64,000 bases of DNA, from NCBI GenBank assembly GCA_002914845.1, contig JXTC01000073.1, positions 800,777 through 864,776 of the forward strand, given 5' to 3'. How positions within the stretch are numbered: position 1 is the first letter of the stretch; each line of letters starts with the position of its first letter. Shown piece by piece: positions 35,823-47,533 of the stretch. The DNA comes from Trema orientale. Taxonomy: Eukaryota; Streptophyta; Magnoliopsida; Rosales; Cannabaceae. A model generated the notes under the pieces. It was not told the origin of the DNA, searched no databases, and saw only the letters and a program-made list of their open reading frames with translations. The translations under genes and the position numbers were made by a program.

Positions 35823-38800
35823 ATGAAGTTCCATCGCGACTACTGGCCCAGCGAGTCTCAGAGAGCCGCCTTGGCGTTGGCCTTGCTGGTCCTTTTGCCC
35901 GCTCTCTCCCCGAATCTCTTCCTCCCTCTCGGCCGAGCTTCCCCTTCCATCTTCTCCGTAAGCTTTACGATCTCTTGTGTCTTCCTGAAATTTCAGTAAT
36001 TTGAATCTCATTATATTTTAAGAGAATTAATAAATTATTCGAATGGCAGGAATGGAATGCTCCAAGACCCATGCACTTGCGTCTCTTCAAGGCCGCTTTA
36101 CAAAGCCAAACTGTGAGTAGCTCTGTAATGGGGTTCGCATATATATGCAAATATTTAGTGGGTTTGCATAAATGTGATGAAGATGATCGCTCTGATTCTG
36201 CATATTATGTTTATGTTATGTTTGTTCGGGTCGGGTCGGGTTCGATTTAGTCTGTTCAGCAACAGCACAACCTATGGTCTCCTTTGGCCAACCAAGGATG
36301 GAGACCCTGTCTTGATGTTGAGGAGCCTAGAGATGCACCTTGTGAGTATATAAATATAATGCTTTGTATTTATAAGTTTGCCTTTTTTTTTCTTTTAATC
36401 TTTTATGATCTTGTTTGTGACCTGAATTTTGTGAAAAGCTTTTGTATGTTTTACCTTCCAAATTCTTCGTTCTTTTTGCAGTGTCGTTGAAAAAATCTCC
36501 GAGGTATATCCAGGTGTTCCTTGATGGAGGTTTGAACCAGCAAAAGATGGGGGTAGGTAATGTTTGTATATTAGGTAGTATAAAAGTACTAAGGCAAATT
36601 TGAGGGTCTTTCTCTATATTTATTTATTTATTTTTTGTTTTAATATAGCCATTTGGAAATAGGATGGGGCATGAGTAACCGAATTGGTTGATTTTATATC
36701 TTTCATTAGACTCTGCAATTTTATAGCTAGTTAAAATTAGATGGCCTAACCTAATCACCTTCATTTTGTGTATTTTTTTTTTTTCCTTTTAAAAAAGATT
36801 TGTGATGCAGTTGCTGTTGCAAAAATTTTAAATGCAACACTAGTCATCCCACACCTTGATGTAAATCCTGTGTGGCAAGATTCGAGGTATTTGCTTTGAG
36901 TAACTTTTTTTCTGCAACCTTTCTAAAATGTAACTATTCTTGTCGTAAATAGAAGCTACTGACATGAGGTTCTAATGCTTTTGCAGTTCATTTGCTGAAA
37001 TTTTTGATGTGGATCATTTTACTGATGTCTTACGTGATGAAATTTCCATAGTTAAAGAGCTACCTAGTGAATTTTCTTGGAGCACAAGAGAGTATTATGC
37101 TACGGGCATACGAGCAACTAGAATCAAAACCGCACCTGTACATGCGTCGGCTGACTGGTATCTGGAAAATGTCTTGCCTGTATTGCAAAGGTCAGTAAAT
37201 GTTTTAGTCTTAATCCTTGTCTTTGCTAGACTCTCAAGTCTCAAGTCTCAATTCCTTGTTTATATATGTTTCTGGGCATAAATATACATATATCCTTGTT
37301 CTTGTGTTTCTGTCATTTTTAGTATTCAGATTATTTGGTATATGAACTACTGCTGTCGATATATGGTACTCCCTACTATAGCTAGATTCAAACTTGTAAT
37401 ATTGGTTTATACTAGTCAACAGAAATGTGATGGACTTCATTTGCAGAACAAGTATCACCAAATGTTTTTGTTCATGTAAAGGTCTTCATCTTCATATTAA
37501 CTATTTTGGTGATCTGCCTGTATCATAAACATGTCTAATTTTGCAGAAAATGTTACATTAAGAAATAGTTTAAATGGGGATGGAGATTACAATCTAATAG
37601 TGTCGTATAGACAGAAAAAAGATACCGGATTACAGGTTGACTTCCATCCTTTTGTATTAAGTGCAGTGATCTTTTTGTTTCTACTTTTATCAAGTGGCAA
37701 GATCTTTTATGTTCCAACTTTAAAAGCTTAATGGCAGAAGTACCCTTTGGCAGAGTCGATGCAGGGCATGCGTGGACTCATATATGTATAGTACCTGAAT
37801 CTGATATTCATTTATCTTTACAAACCTTTAGTCTATATACCCTTTGATCAGTTAACGTTGGCCTTTAGGAAGTAATAGTTATATGTTCAAGAAATGACTT
37901 GCTGATTCAAAAGGTCCTTTCATTCATACAGTTACGGGATTGCTGCTATTGCCCCGTTCTCACATCGTTTGACTTTCAACAATTTGCCTGTAAACATCCA
38001 GCGTCTTCGTTGTAAAGTCAACTTTCAAGCTTTGGACTTTATTCCTCAAATTAAGGAATTGGGAGAAACCCTAGTTAATCGGCTACGTCAACCTCCTACC
38101 AAAAGCCAAGTTTCAGGGACCGAGCACCTGCAGGAAGTAAATAATGAGGTCCAAAAACAGGAAGCTGGGAAGTATATTGTGTTGCATCTTCGCTTTGATA
38201 AAGTATGATCATCTTCTTTAAATATTCTAAGAACGTTGAAGTTTAAACTTTATCTTATTTGGAATTCTCAAGAATAATACCAACAGGAATTTGTAGCCGG
38301 CATATTCCAACTGTCAATTTCCAAAACATTGGCCTCCTTAAAATAGTTTTCACTAAAGAATCTGTCAATGAGGGAAGTTGGTTGTTCTAAGTAGTATCTT
38401 CTAATATCCCTTCACCTGCTTTTACTCATGCAGGATATGGCTGCCCATTCTGCTTGTGATTTTGGTGGTGGTAAAGCTGAGAAATTGGCTCTAGCAAAAT
38501 ATCGGGAGGTGCTTTGGCAAGGAAGGGTCCTAAATTCTCAGTTCACAGACAAGGAGTTAAGGAATCAGGGGCGTTGTCCATTGACACCGGAAGAGATAGG
38601 ATTACTATTAGCAGCTCTGGGTTTCAGCAATAATACCCGACTCTATCTGGCTTCCCACAAGGTTTTTCTTAGAACAAAACAAAGTGCAGATTTTCTGTCA
38701 TTACATAAGCCTGCGAGCACAGTGGTTCATATGATTACATAGAGCAGTTAGGTTCAAAGATTTGTCTTCAGTGAAGGTTTTTGAAGTACCGATGAACAAA

Positions 38801-39394
38801 TTTCTCCTCTTTCATTATTTAGGTTTATGGCGGAGAAGCAAGGATATCAACTTTGCGAAAATTATTTCCACTAATGGAAGATAAGAAGGGTCTTTCATCC
38901 TCTGAGGAGCGGGCTACAGTTGAAGGCAAAGCTTCCTTGTTAGCTGCAGTAGATTATTATGTGAGCATGCACAGTGATATCTTCATATCTGCTTCTCCAG
39001 GAAATATGCACAATGCTCTGGTAAGACTTTAATCGAATACCATCCATCTTCTCTAGATAATTGGATGAACAGGCAATTGACAGTTTATAATTCAAGCCTA
39101 TGAATACCGGAGAGCTGAGAATATTATTTCCTCCAACAACATTTTGAAACTCTGACTAGACAAAATTGTTTTATGTATCATCAGGTGGGACATCGAGCTC
39201 TTCTAAACTTGAAGACTATAAGACCAAACATGGGATTGTTAAGCCAGCTTTTCTTGAATAAGAGCATGGAGTGGTCAGAGTTCCAACAGGCAGTGCTGAA
39301 TGGGCATAAAAGTAGACAAGGGCAGATCAGGTTGAGAAAAGAGGAGCAATCCATCTATACATATCCAGCTCTTGATTGCATGTGTCCATCTTAA
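35823..39394 (+). CDS. O-fucosyltransferase family protein (GDP-fucose type)
   Basis: Predicted Golgi type II membrane protein of the plant O-fucosyltransferase family (PF10250), which transfers fucose from GDP-fucose to protein or glycan acceptors; the acceptor is unknown. Exons: 35823-35957, 36050-36112, 36251-36341, 36482-36552, 36798-36886, 36987-37190, 37932-38202, 38434-38661, 38823-39020, 39185-39394. They total 1560 nt (519 aa) with consistent phases and GT-AG introns. A short cytosolic N-terminus 'MKFHRDYWPSESQR' is followed by a hydrophobic anchor at about residues 15-37. Family motifs are 'VFLDGGLNQQ' (about 108-117), 'ICDAVAVAKILNATLVIPHL' and the Arg-containing 'VLHLRFDKDM' (about 301-310), whose Arg is implicated in catalysis. 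The ATG starts a plausible anchor; an out-of-frame ATG lies 7 bp upstream. It converges on the MSL-type gene. Confidence 0.93.
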
Positions 39395-40261
39395 GTATTC
39401 AAGACCAGAGCAGGTTTGATTAGTTTTGTCGTCTGTATATTATATCTTGAAGTATAACTGACCTTTTGAAGGTTGTGAATTTTGAGGCACAGGAATCATT
39501 CTCCCAAGTTCTTATTATCTACAATGGCTTTATTCAGCACGTTATAGTAGAATGGTGAACGGTTTGGATGGTAATTCGAAAATGTAGATGGCATCTACCT
39601 TTTTGGGGTGTCTGCACGGAAACTTTGTCGTTTAGTTTTATTTAGTTACTTGGGGTTACTCAGCATATAGAATGAAAAATTTCGAGTGTTCAAGGGAAGC
39701 GAGATTCATATAGACAAACCAGCTATTTCCAAGGCAGGAGGAACAAATTGTACTGTTTGACATGAAAAACGTTCTGTGGAACCGAATGAATTCAAAGTTT
39801 CATAGACTCGACATGACCATCATGAATTTTGTTGGGCACACCATTCTTTGGAACTTATTCACTAAAAACAGTTAAATGGAAATTTGAAAACATACAACAA
39901 ATCTTGGTTGAACCCACGAACCATTCTAGTGCAAACCTAAAGATATTGTTAGAAGTCGTTTGCAGTTCAAGAAGATTTCCCTAGAGTTAACGTGCTAAAA
40001 CGAGCAAGAAATGGCAAATTTTGAACGGGTCAGACCACCGTCGCTTTTTTCTTATTTTTATTTTATTTTTTTATTATGTTTTGGTTTCAGAACGCCTCAA
40101 ATTATTCATATAGCTTCGAGGGTTATTTACAATCAAAGACAATGTAATGGCAGCTTTAAAAACTCAGCTGCACTCATTTCTCCCATGTGATGGCGAATCA
40201 CTAAGGGAGTAGATTAAATTTAGCAATGGACTATCAACTATTAGCTTATCTACTCTGCAAG
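39395..40261. other. Spacer between two convergent genes
   Basis: Contains the 3' UTRs of the O-fucosyltransferase (+) and the mechanosensitive channel (-) genes. I cannot place their ends. No further gene or repeat is recognised. Confidence 0.6.
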
Positions 40262-43200
40262 TTATGATGCAGCGCTAGGAATGCCACTATCTTTCGTATC
40301 TTTGCTAGCAGGAGATGAAGCCCCACTATTGTGGGCAGCTAATTCTTTCGCTTCAGCAGGAGACACGATCATATCTTCTTCAATGAGAAGTGTTCTCTTT
40401 GAGCCCTCCAGAGCAACACCAAGAACAATATTCTCTTCCAAGGGAGGTGTAGTGACTGAAGGAGATGCATTAGGTCTCTCGCCATTTTGCTTTGCTTGTA
40501 AACCAGTGAAAGGCATGTCGGTTTTTCCACTGCCCGATTCAGATGAAGTAGATGAAAGGTTCTTTGACGTTTCCCCCAATGGAGATATGTCCTTAGAATC
40601 AACTGGGACTGTCTCCTTTCCTGCATGTTCAGTACTCTTTTGCTTAAGAGGTGAACCATCAGACCCAGTACTTCGGATTTGTGGCTCAGAAGTAGAAATT
40701 TCAGAATTCTTAGAATTTGTGCTGGAGTTGGAGTTTGATGATGCTGCAACCTGATCATCACTCTTGGAGTCTAGACTCGCTGCTGATCCAACCTTGGCAT
40801 CTGCTTTGGAGTCAGATTTCGAGGCTGCCTCAACTTGAGCTTCCTTGTCTTCATTTGTACGTACGGAACGATTTGAAGCCTTGGTTTTATCATCGCCATT
40901 TATTTTATAAGATGGTTCAATGAGCAAATATGGACGGTTGGTAGTTCCCCTGGAACGAGTAAAAACGCTGTCCGCAAATGGTACATTTTCCAAGTCAGGC
41001 TCACTGTATATTTTCTGAACCGTGCGGATAGGTGTGGCAAGCCTGGCCCGATGATGGCTGACAACTCTAAGAAGATCCAAGAGTATTGCTTCCTGTTTCA
41101 TTTCAGAAATTAATACTTGAATGACAGATGACTCATTATTTATTTTGTAAAGATAACTAGACGTCTCTTAAAAATCTCTTGCAATTTTATTGGGTACCCA
41201 CAGAAAAGTCTGACAAATATTTTTCCAATTCCAACTTTGATCTGAAATATTAAAACTATAGTCCATAATATGTCAATTCTAATACAAAATGTACTGCAGA
41301 GTAATGCTTACCTTGACACAAAGATATTCCTCAAAATGTGAGGTTTTAACAAAGCAGGATATCAGAATCTGCAAAAAACATGGTAAAATACAAGATAACT
41401 TTAAATATGTAAGAAAACTAAAGAGAAGAAAAGAAAAGGTCAATGTAGCAGATAATGTGATCCAAGGTCCAAATAACAGACTAAAGACGGCCAATCATAT
41501 GCCTTGAATAAACTAAAACTCTGTTTAAAACCCAAAAAAAGGAAGAAATGTATGTTATTGTCATCAGCAGATTGTAAGTTACCACTGATCTTAAAAAAGG
41601 AGCCTTTTTACACTGCTCTAATATAATCACACTGACCCCAGTACTCAGCAATGAGGCAAAAATGGACTTCTTTCAGTAGATGTAACGGAACAATCCGGAG
41701 TCCAAAAACTGACTTAGAATAAATGACCACTAAGCTGCATAATACTTATAAAGTTCCACATTTCTGCCAATAACTAAAGTAAACTATAGGGAATATTAAT
41801 GACAACAAAGGACCAAAGAAGCAGGTGAGGCTGGGGTAGAAGACCAAAGGGACCTGTAAGATCTTTTGAGGAAGCAGGAAGCCATTTTACTGTCAAGTGG
41901 TTCACTCATTCTTCTAACTTTTCAGGCTCTCTACTACGATTTAAACAAATTAAATATAAGAACTCCATAAAAATCTTACTTTAAGAGCCTGATTTTCTGG
42001 ATTGATATCTTCCAAAAAAACTCTTCTGTGCAACTTTTGTTGCTCCACTTGAGGATTTTTGGCTAAAACCTTGCGCATATCAGCTACAATATTCTGCACA
42101 TAAAAAAGGAATGACCCAAGTTCTCACATATGGCGATGATAAGCAAAAATGAAGTCCTTGAAACACCTGGTTAATTAACTTTGCTTCTCACATTAATTTT
42201 ATTAACATCCAAATGACTGATGGCAACATAAGTCTTGATGCGCCAATGAGTCTTCTGGCTAAGATTCCTCACAACATTCACAGTGAATTTGTGATTTGGA
42301 ATGTGTACTGCTTCGCGATCGTCGCCTCTTATAATAGTAGGTGACCACCAACCCACATGCTGGAACAATGTAAAACATAAATTAAAGAAGAAAAAAGTCG
42401 AACTCCAAGTAAAAAATCAGTCAGGTTGTCTAGCAGTAAACCAAATTGCTAAATCCAACCTGTGTTTTTTAGTGAACATAACAACTTCATGCATGGGAAT
42501 GTTATTTTACCTTCATTTTTTGGGGCGGGGAGGTTTAGGGGGGTGTTTGGGGGAGAGCTTTTATAACCATTATCCAGTTTTCCAAGGTGTTAATGTACGA
42601 AAATAAATACAAACCTCAACAGTACCAGACACTTCATAGCCTTCGATCTTAGTTTGAATCCACTCATTCACAACAAATGGTCGTGTAGCATGGATCATTA
42701 CACTTGAAAGGAAATTTGTAAATATCTGATTAGGGAGAAAAAAAAAAAAGAAAAGAAAAGAAAATTAGCATACACTGGGTCTAGAAAGTAATCTCATAGA
42801 ACTTAATAAAAACATACATGGTTGCAGAAATAAAAGAAATAGAGAAAAATTGAAAAGTTAAAAGAGGGAAAAAAAGAATTGTACCTCGCGGCCAGCAAGG
42901 GTGAGCAATACTGTGCCGAGACCCCCTGCAGTTACCCACTTCTGGGTAGAGAATCCAAGCAGCTCCATAAACAGTGATACCGCAGCAACCCATACTGCAC
43001 TATAAACAGCTTTCCCAGCAAAATCAAAACCCATCTGCCAACAAAACATACAAAAGTGGTAAACAAAACAAGTTCTAATGCTTAATCAGTTAGGAAACTA
43101 AAGAACCGAAAAACAAAAAAAGAAAGACACATACCAGTTTAGCACCAAAGTTGTAAGGACTAAGGATGGAAAACCATAATTTTAAAATTTGAGAAAAAAA

Positions 43201-45234
43201 AAAAGAAAAAAAAGAAGAAGAAGAAGAGTAATGTAATGGGGGAGAAAGAAGTAATAAAACATTACATTTCTTGCACCACTTGAGTCATGTGTCTCCATGA
43301 AGAACTTTTGTGCCTGTTGAATCAAGCTGCAAAGAAACAAAATGGCCACAGAAAAACAAAATTTTTAACCCCAGCACCAGACCCACTATACCGAATAACA
43401 GAATAATCCATAAGATTAGACCAGATGCATAATGATTATATTAGTACTCCCCAATAAGCACAGGAAAACATTAACGGCATAGTGTTCAATCCAACATCCA
43501 TGCCCACAAAAAACACGCAAATATGTGGTTGAAAATTCATGCCATCAAACTTAAAATAAGTTTTTGGCAAAAGAATAAATCAACACATTTAAGGTGTATT
43601 AGATGAAATCCTACTATTGCAAGCTGAGAAGTGTAGCATCTGATTTCTACCTTGACAAACAATAAGCAAATGCCAGCACAGTCGACAATGACTGTACAAA
43701 ATTTAGAAGTCGCTGCTTGACAGCTTGGCTGGCTTCTGAAGGTAAGACTACAGGATCCAATGCTCTGAAATACAACCTTCATGTGGTTAATAGCAATACA
43801 ATGGCTGGAAAAATGTTACAAAGGAAACACAACTCTATTCAAATTCAACTCCAAAGTAGGTAAAGCATAAAGTTAAACCTGCAGATAAGTGTTGCTCCAG
43901 TCCATAGCAGCAAGGGCTGAAGATAAGATGCCATCACATAATGTGACCTACTCTTCTTCCAACTACTGTCAGTCCTCTGCAGAAAATAGTCCGTCATAGT
44001 CAAGTTAACCAAGAAAATTCGAATGTTAAACCACCATTCAAAACTGATGCATGGAAAGTGAATAACAGAGTCCATACATTAAAAAATAAAATCCTTCCCA
44101 TGCGCATGAGTGGCGCAAGACCCCAAGCGGCAAAAGCAATGATACCAACTGCTGGAATCAATTGAAGTACAAGAGGGCTTCCTCGTATAGCAACATATGA
44201 TCTGTACAATAGTGAACATAAAATATTCTTTAGCGGAGAGAGAGAGAGAGAGAGAGAATCATGTTCAAAGCATGAACAGATAAGATGGCACTACTTAGAA
44301 CACCAACTTGTAATATTCTCATGCCTTTTGGTCGAATAAAGGAAAAAGAAATAATCAACGCAAACTCTATAATAAAATTAAAAAATATATATATTTTTAA
44401 CGAGAAAACAAATCTTGCACAAGGACTCTGCCAACACACTCCGTAAGAATCCCTCCATTAAGCTGCCATACGAAAAAAATACCTTGCCAAAAATATAGCA
44501 GCAGATTTCATAATAGGAACCTCATTTCCTCCACCTGGTACTAAAACAGATCTGCATAATAAAACATTACATCTGGAAGATACTGGACCTATTGGACCAC
44601 GAATGCTGCCCAAAAGATGGAGACTCCATGCATCCTGTCGCTGACAACCAAAAAGATCAAAATTTCATGGCTTCAGATTCTATTAACATTCCTCCACTTT
44701 TACCAACACCAACAGACAATGCAAAAAAGCATCACATTTTCATATTGAAACAATCAGAAATGTTGAATCAGATAATTACAAAGAGATATCATATGATGAT
44801 ACCTTGAATGTATAAATATTAAAGAATATAGTACGAAAACATAGTTGAGGAAAAGAGCAGCAAAAAAGTGCCCAAGGATAATGAAATAAAATCAGAGATA
44901 TTATCACCGAAACAGAACAGGCGTAAACCCACATGAAATGAGGCATATAACAAAAATATCCACAACTTTCTAAATCCAGAAAATCCATACCAAACTATGC
45001 AAAGAAAGATTGACGCCAACCAAATGTACTCGACTCTTTCCCACTACATACTGCAGGGGAAAAAAAGAATTAGCCTTTATTGACCTGTAAGAGGCGAAAG
45101 AATGAATATAACATGAAGACGATGTTTTACATATGACATACAGTATTTTGGTTACAACGTCCATGACCACCGTGAATACTATTGTGAATCCCCCAGTCAC
45201 GAGATAATCGAATGGAACCAGCGTGAGCCATCAT
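40262..45234 (-). CDS. MSL3: MscS-like mechanosensitive ion channel (MSL2/MSL3 type, plastid)
   Basis: Predicted plastid-envelope channel that opens under membrane tension and protects plastids from osmotic stress, as known for Arabidopsis MSL2/MSL3. Exons in coding order: 45234-45142, 45050-44991, 44640-44483, 44201-44078, 43976-43879, 43764-43651, 43326-43266, 43034-42885, 42725-42615, 42359-42192, 42093-41980, 41368-41312, 41092-40262. They total 2139 nt (712 aa), all in phase. The N-terminus '[11 protein letters not shown]' resembles MSL3. Hydrophobic segments lie near residues 114-136, 166-178, 205-215 and 246-264. The MscS pore helix '[16 protein letters not shown]' (about 271-286) precedes '[20 protein letters not shown]' of the beta domain. 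The last 260 residues are Ser/Lys/Asp-rich and end in a conserved '[18 protein letters not shown]' block. MSL2 versus MSL3 is inferred from recalled similarity. Confidence 0.93.
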
Positions 45235-46141
45235 TAGGTCAAGGTACAGATGCCACCGTAATGTTGGTTGAAATTACACTTTGAACCCAAAATCTAATTG
45301 TGGTACAGGGAATTTCAGATCCGATAAGAGAAACTAACCTGTTGCATTAAGATATGAAACTCTTAAAATTTATGTAAGCAAATATCCTTTAGTTTACTTT
45401 ACAAACTTGATTTTTCATACCACAGCCTAAAAGCAGTTGATGTAAAAATGCATTTTGTTCTCCACACACAAAAAAGATTTAGAGCATTACAATTTCACTT
45501 TTTAATTACAGAATTTTTTTTTTAAAAAAAGAGAGAAACTAAATCAAAAGCAGCCAAATAATAGCAGATTTCCTTTTAATTTTTCCAAAAGAGGATCTTT
45601 TGCCTCTCTATACCTAAATATGAACAGGTTAAAGAACTTAATCTAAAAATAATAACAATAATTAAAAAAAAAAAAATCAAATTCAACCACAAGAAGACTA
45701 GTTAGCTAAACCCTAATTCTGACGATAAATTCTTCCACTTTTGGTCCAAACTGAAACCACCCTAGGATTTAAAAAAAAAAAAAAAAAGAGGCCAAATTTT
45801 CTTGTAGGAATCAATACCAATAATCCTCCAAATCCGTTATAATCAAAGCGAGCCTATCTTATAATTTGTCTAATCCTGGTCATTCAAACAAGCAGAAACA
45901 TATATAAAAAAAAAATGCAGAATTACAAGACCTGTGACAATAAACCAATGATCAAGGCGAGGAAATTCGCTATTAGAGGAGACAAAAAATTTTCCCTAGA
46001 AACAAACAGAAAACTGAGAGTTTCGCAGACCTTAAAATAGCTTACCAGGCGTCGAGAAGAGATAATTGTTAGGCTAAGAGGCGAAATGAGCAAGCTAAAT
46101 TTCCCAATTTCTCAGAAGTTGCCTCTTGCAGAAAAAACTGG

Positions 46142-46172
<31 letters not shown>

Positions 46173-46190
46173 GTGGCCCAGTGAGAAAGA
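45235..46190 (-). promoter_or_regulatory. 5' UTR of the MSL gene with a 707-bp intron and CT-rich leader
   Basis: On the minus strand a CT-rich leader exon (about 46172-46046) ends in a GTAAGC donor. The matching acceptor ...GCAACAG lies at 45339-45341, giving a leader intron of 45339-46045. The remaining leader 45338-45235 leads to the start codon. The GA repeat at 46145-46172 is (CT)n in the transcript. Intron position is inferred from splice signals only. Confidence 0.5.
46145..46172. repeat. GA microsatellite
   Basis: About 13 GA units, lying in the probable 5' UTR of the MSL gene. Another GA run lies at about 44235-44257 in its third coding intron. Confidence 0.9.
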
Positions 46191-46540
46191 CGAACAGAGG
46201 GGGTTTGGATAAGGCTAACATGCGCCGGGTGGCGTAAGTTTCCGCTGGCTTCGCCAACGTGGTCAAATGAGAATTCGAAGATTTGGATTTATGTGGCGTT
46301 GGGTATGTAGACCCCACTAATTTACCTCTTCTTCTCTCTCTTTTTTTTTTTTTTTCCCTTTAAACTGTTAAAAAATTTATGTGGCGCGCAGATGCGAAGC
46401 GGAGCCGGAGGCTTTTCCACGTGCTTTGAGACATCGACAGGGCTCCACTCGCTGATGGATATTTATAACGGCATAAATTAATAATACGTTGACAAAGTCA
46501 GTTAACTTAAGTAGCAAGAACACCCATTATTTAGAATTTC
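46190..46540 (-). promoter_or_regulatory. Upstream region of the MSL gene with a G-box
   Basis: A palindromic CACGTG lies at 46418-46423, about 240 bp upstream of the CT-rich leader. G-boxes bind bHLH and bZIP factors in plants. The local sequence is richer in GC than the surroundings. Function is inferred from position. Confidence 0.4.
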
Positions 46541-46905
46541 GATCTTAAGTTCGAATCACACCGTAGGTAGGCGTGAAAACCTATTATCCCTGATGAGGTA
46601 AGGTGAGAATTGGGTAGTAGTATTAGATAGTAGTACGTATTTTCACCGGGGGTAGGCGTGAAAACCTATTATCCCTAATAGGGTGAGGTGAGGATGGGTA
46701 GGGGTGGGAATTGGGTAGTAGAAGGTATTTTCACCGAGAGTAGGCGTGAAAACCTATTATCCCTAATGGGATGGTTATCCCTAATGGAAATTGGGTAGTA
46801 GTAAGTATTTTCACTAGGGGTAAGCGTGAAAACCTATTATCCCTAATGAGATGAAGTGAGGATTGGGTAGTAGTATTGGATAGTAGTAAGTATTTTGGGT
46901 TTTGG
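46540..46905. repeat. Minisatellite, four units, 70-100 bp
   Basis: GTAGGCGTGAAAACCTATTA (once GTAAGCGTG...) recurs near 46565, 46652, 46740 and 46821. Each is followed by CCCT(A/G)AT and then GGGTAGTAG...GTATTTTCAC. Unit length varies because of internal duplications (for example the GGTTATCCCTAATGG block near 46772-46788). A TTCGAAT motif just upstream (about 46552) resembles part of a tRNA-like B box. Confidence 0.9.
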
Positions 46906-47060
46906 ACACTTATACCTATTTTTCAAAAAATAATACCAAATTTACGACCTTTCAAAAATAATAAAAATTCCGTACAACCTTTTTATGGCATTTTTCTAAA
47001 TACTTTGGAAGATAGAAAACGCGATGGTATTTTAGTAAATAAGTCATCTTTTTTATTTAC

Positions 47061-47533
47061 AGGAAACTACAAAGGTTTCTTAGAAACCAATTTGGTTTAA
47101 TTTGGTTTCCTATTAGTAAAATGTTCTTTAAGTAAGTAAATAACAGGAAACCACAAAGGTTTCCAAGAAACCAGTTTGGTTTCCTTTAGCCGAATGTCCT
47201 GTACGTAAGTAAATCACAGGAAAGCACAAAGGTTTTCTAGAAACCAGTTTGGTTTCCTTTAGCCGAATGTCCTGTACATAAGTAAATCACATGAAACCAC
47301 GAATATTTTCTGGAAACCATTGTGGTTTCTTTTTTTACAGAATGTCCCGTAACTAAATAAATTACAGAAAACCATCGTGGTTTCCTTTTAGCAGAATACC
47401 CTATAGCTAAGTAAATTATAGGAAACCACGAAAGTTTCCTAGAAACCATTGTAGTTTCTTTTTCAAATCACAGGAAACAATGAAAGTTTCCTAAAAACTA
47501 TTGTGATTTCTTTTTTACAGAATGCCCTGTAGC
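47061..47533. repeat. Minisatellite with internal dyads, about seven units
   Basis: Units begin near 47061, 47145, 47218, 47291, 47366, 47420 and 47472, with a core period of 73 bp (two exact spacings of 73) and shortened later units. Each full unit carries GGAAACC... and ...GGTTTCC as an inverted pair, so each could form a short hairpin. A related, looser tract of AAACCAAT/ATTGGTTT continues to about 47860. A minus-strand frame across it encodes a repeated peptide, explained by the period and not a gene. Confidence 0.9.

Noticed and set aside
37547-37731. Possible extra exon of the O-fucosyltransferase gene
   Set aside because: An AG precedes it, but the frame that continues from exon 6 meets a stop at once. 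Exon 6 joins exon 7 (37932) in phase and gives the family's expected sequence.
40281-40754. 157-codon plus-strand ORF
   Set aside because: It lies antisense within the last coding exon of the MSL gene, whose sense frame encodes the conserved tail.
44552-44560. Candidate intron acceptor in the MSL gene
   Set aside because: The exon reads through this point without a stop and in phase with both neighbours, so 44483-44640 was kept as a single exon.
47237-47449. Minus-strand ORF encoding a repeated 'MVSRK..WF..IYL' peptide
   Set aside because: It is the translation of the 73-bp minisatellite. The periodicity explains both the open frame and the repeated motif.
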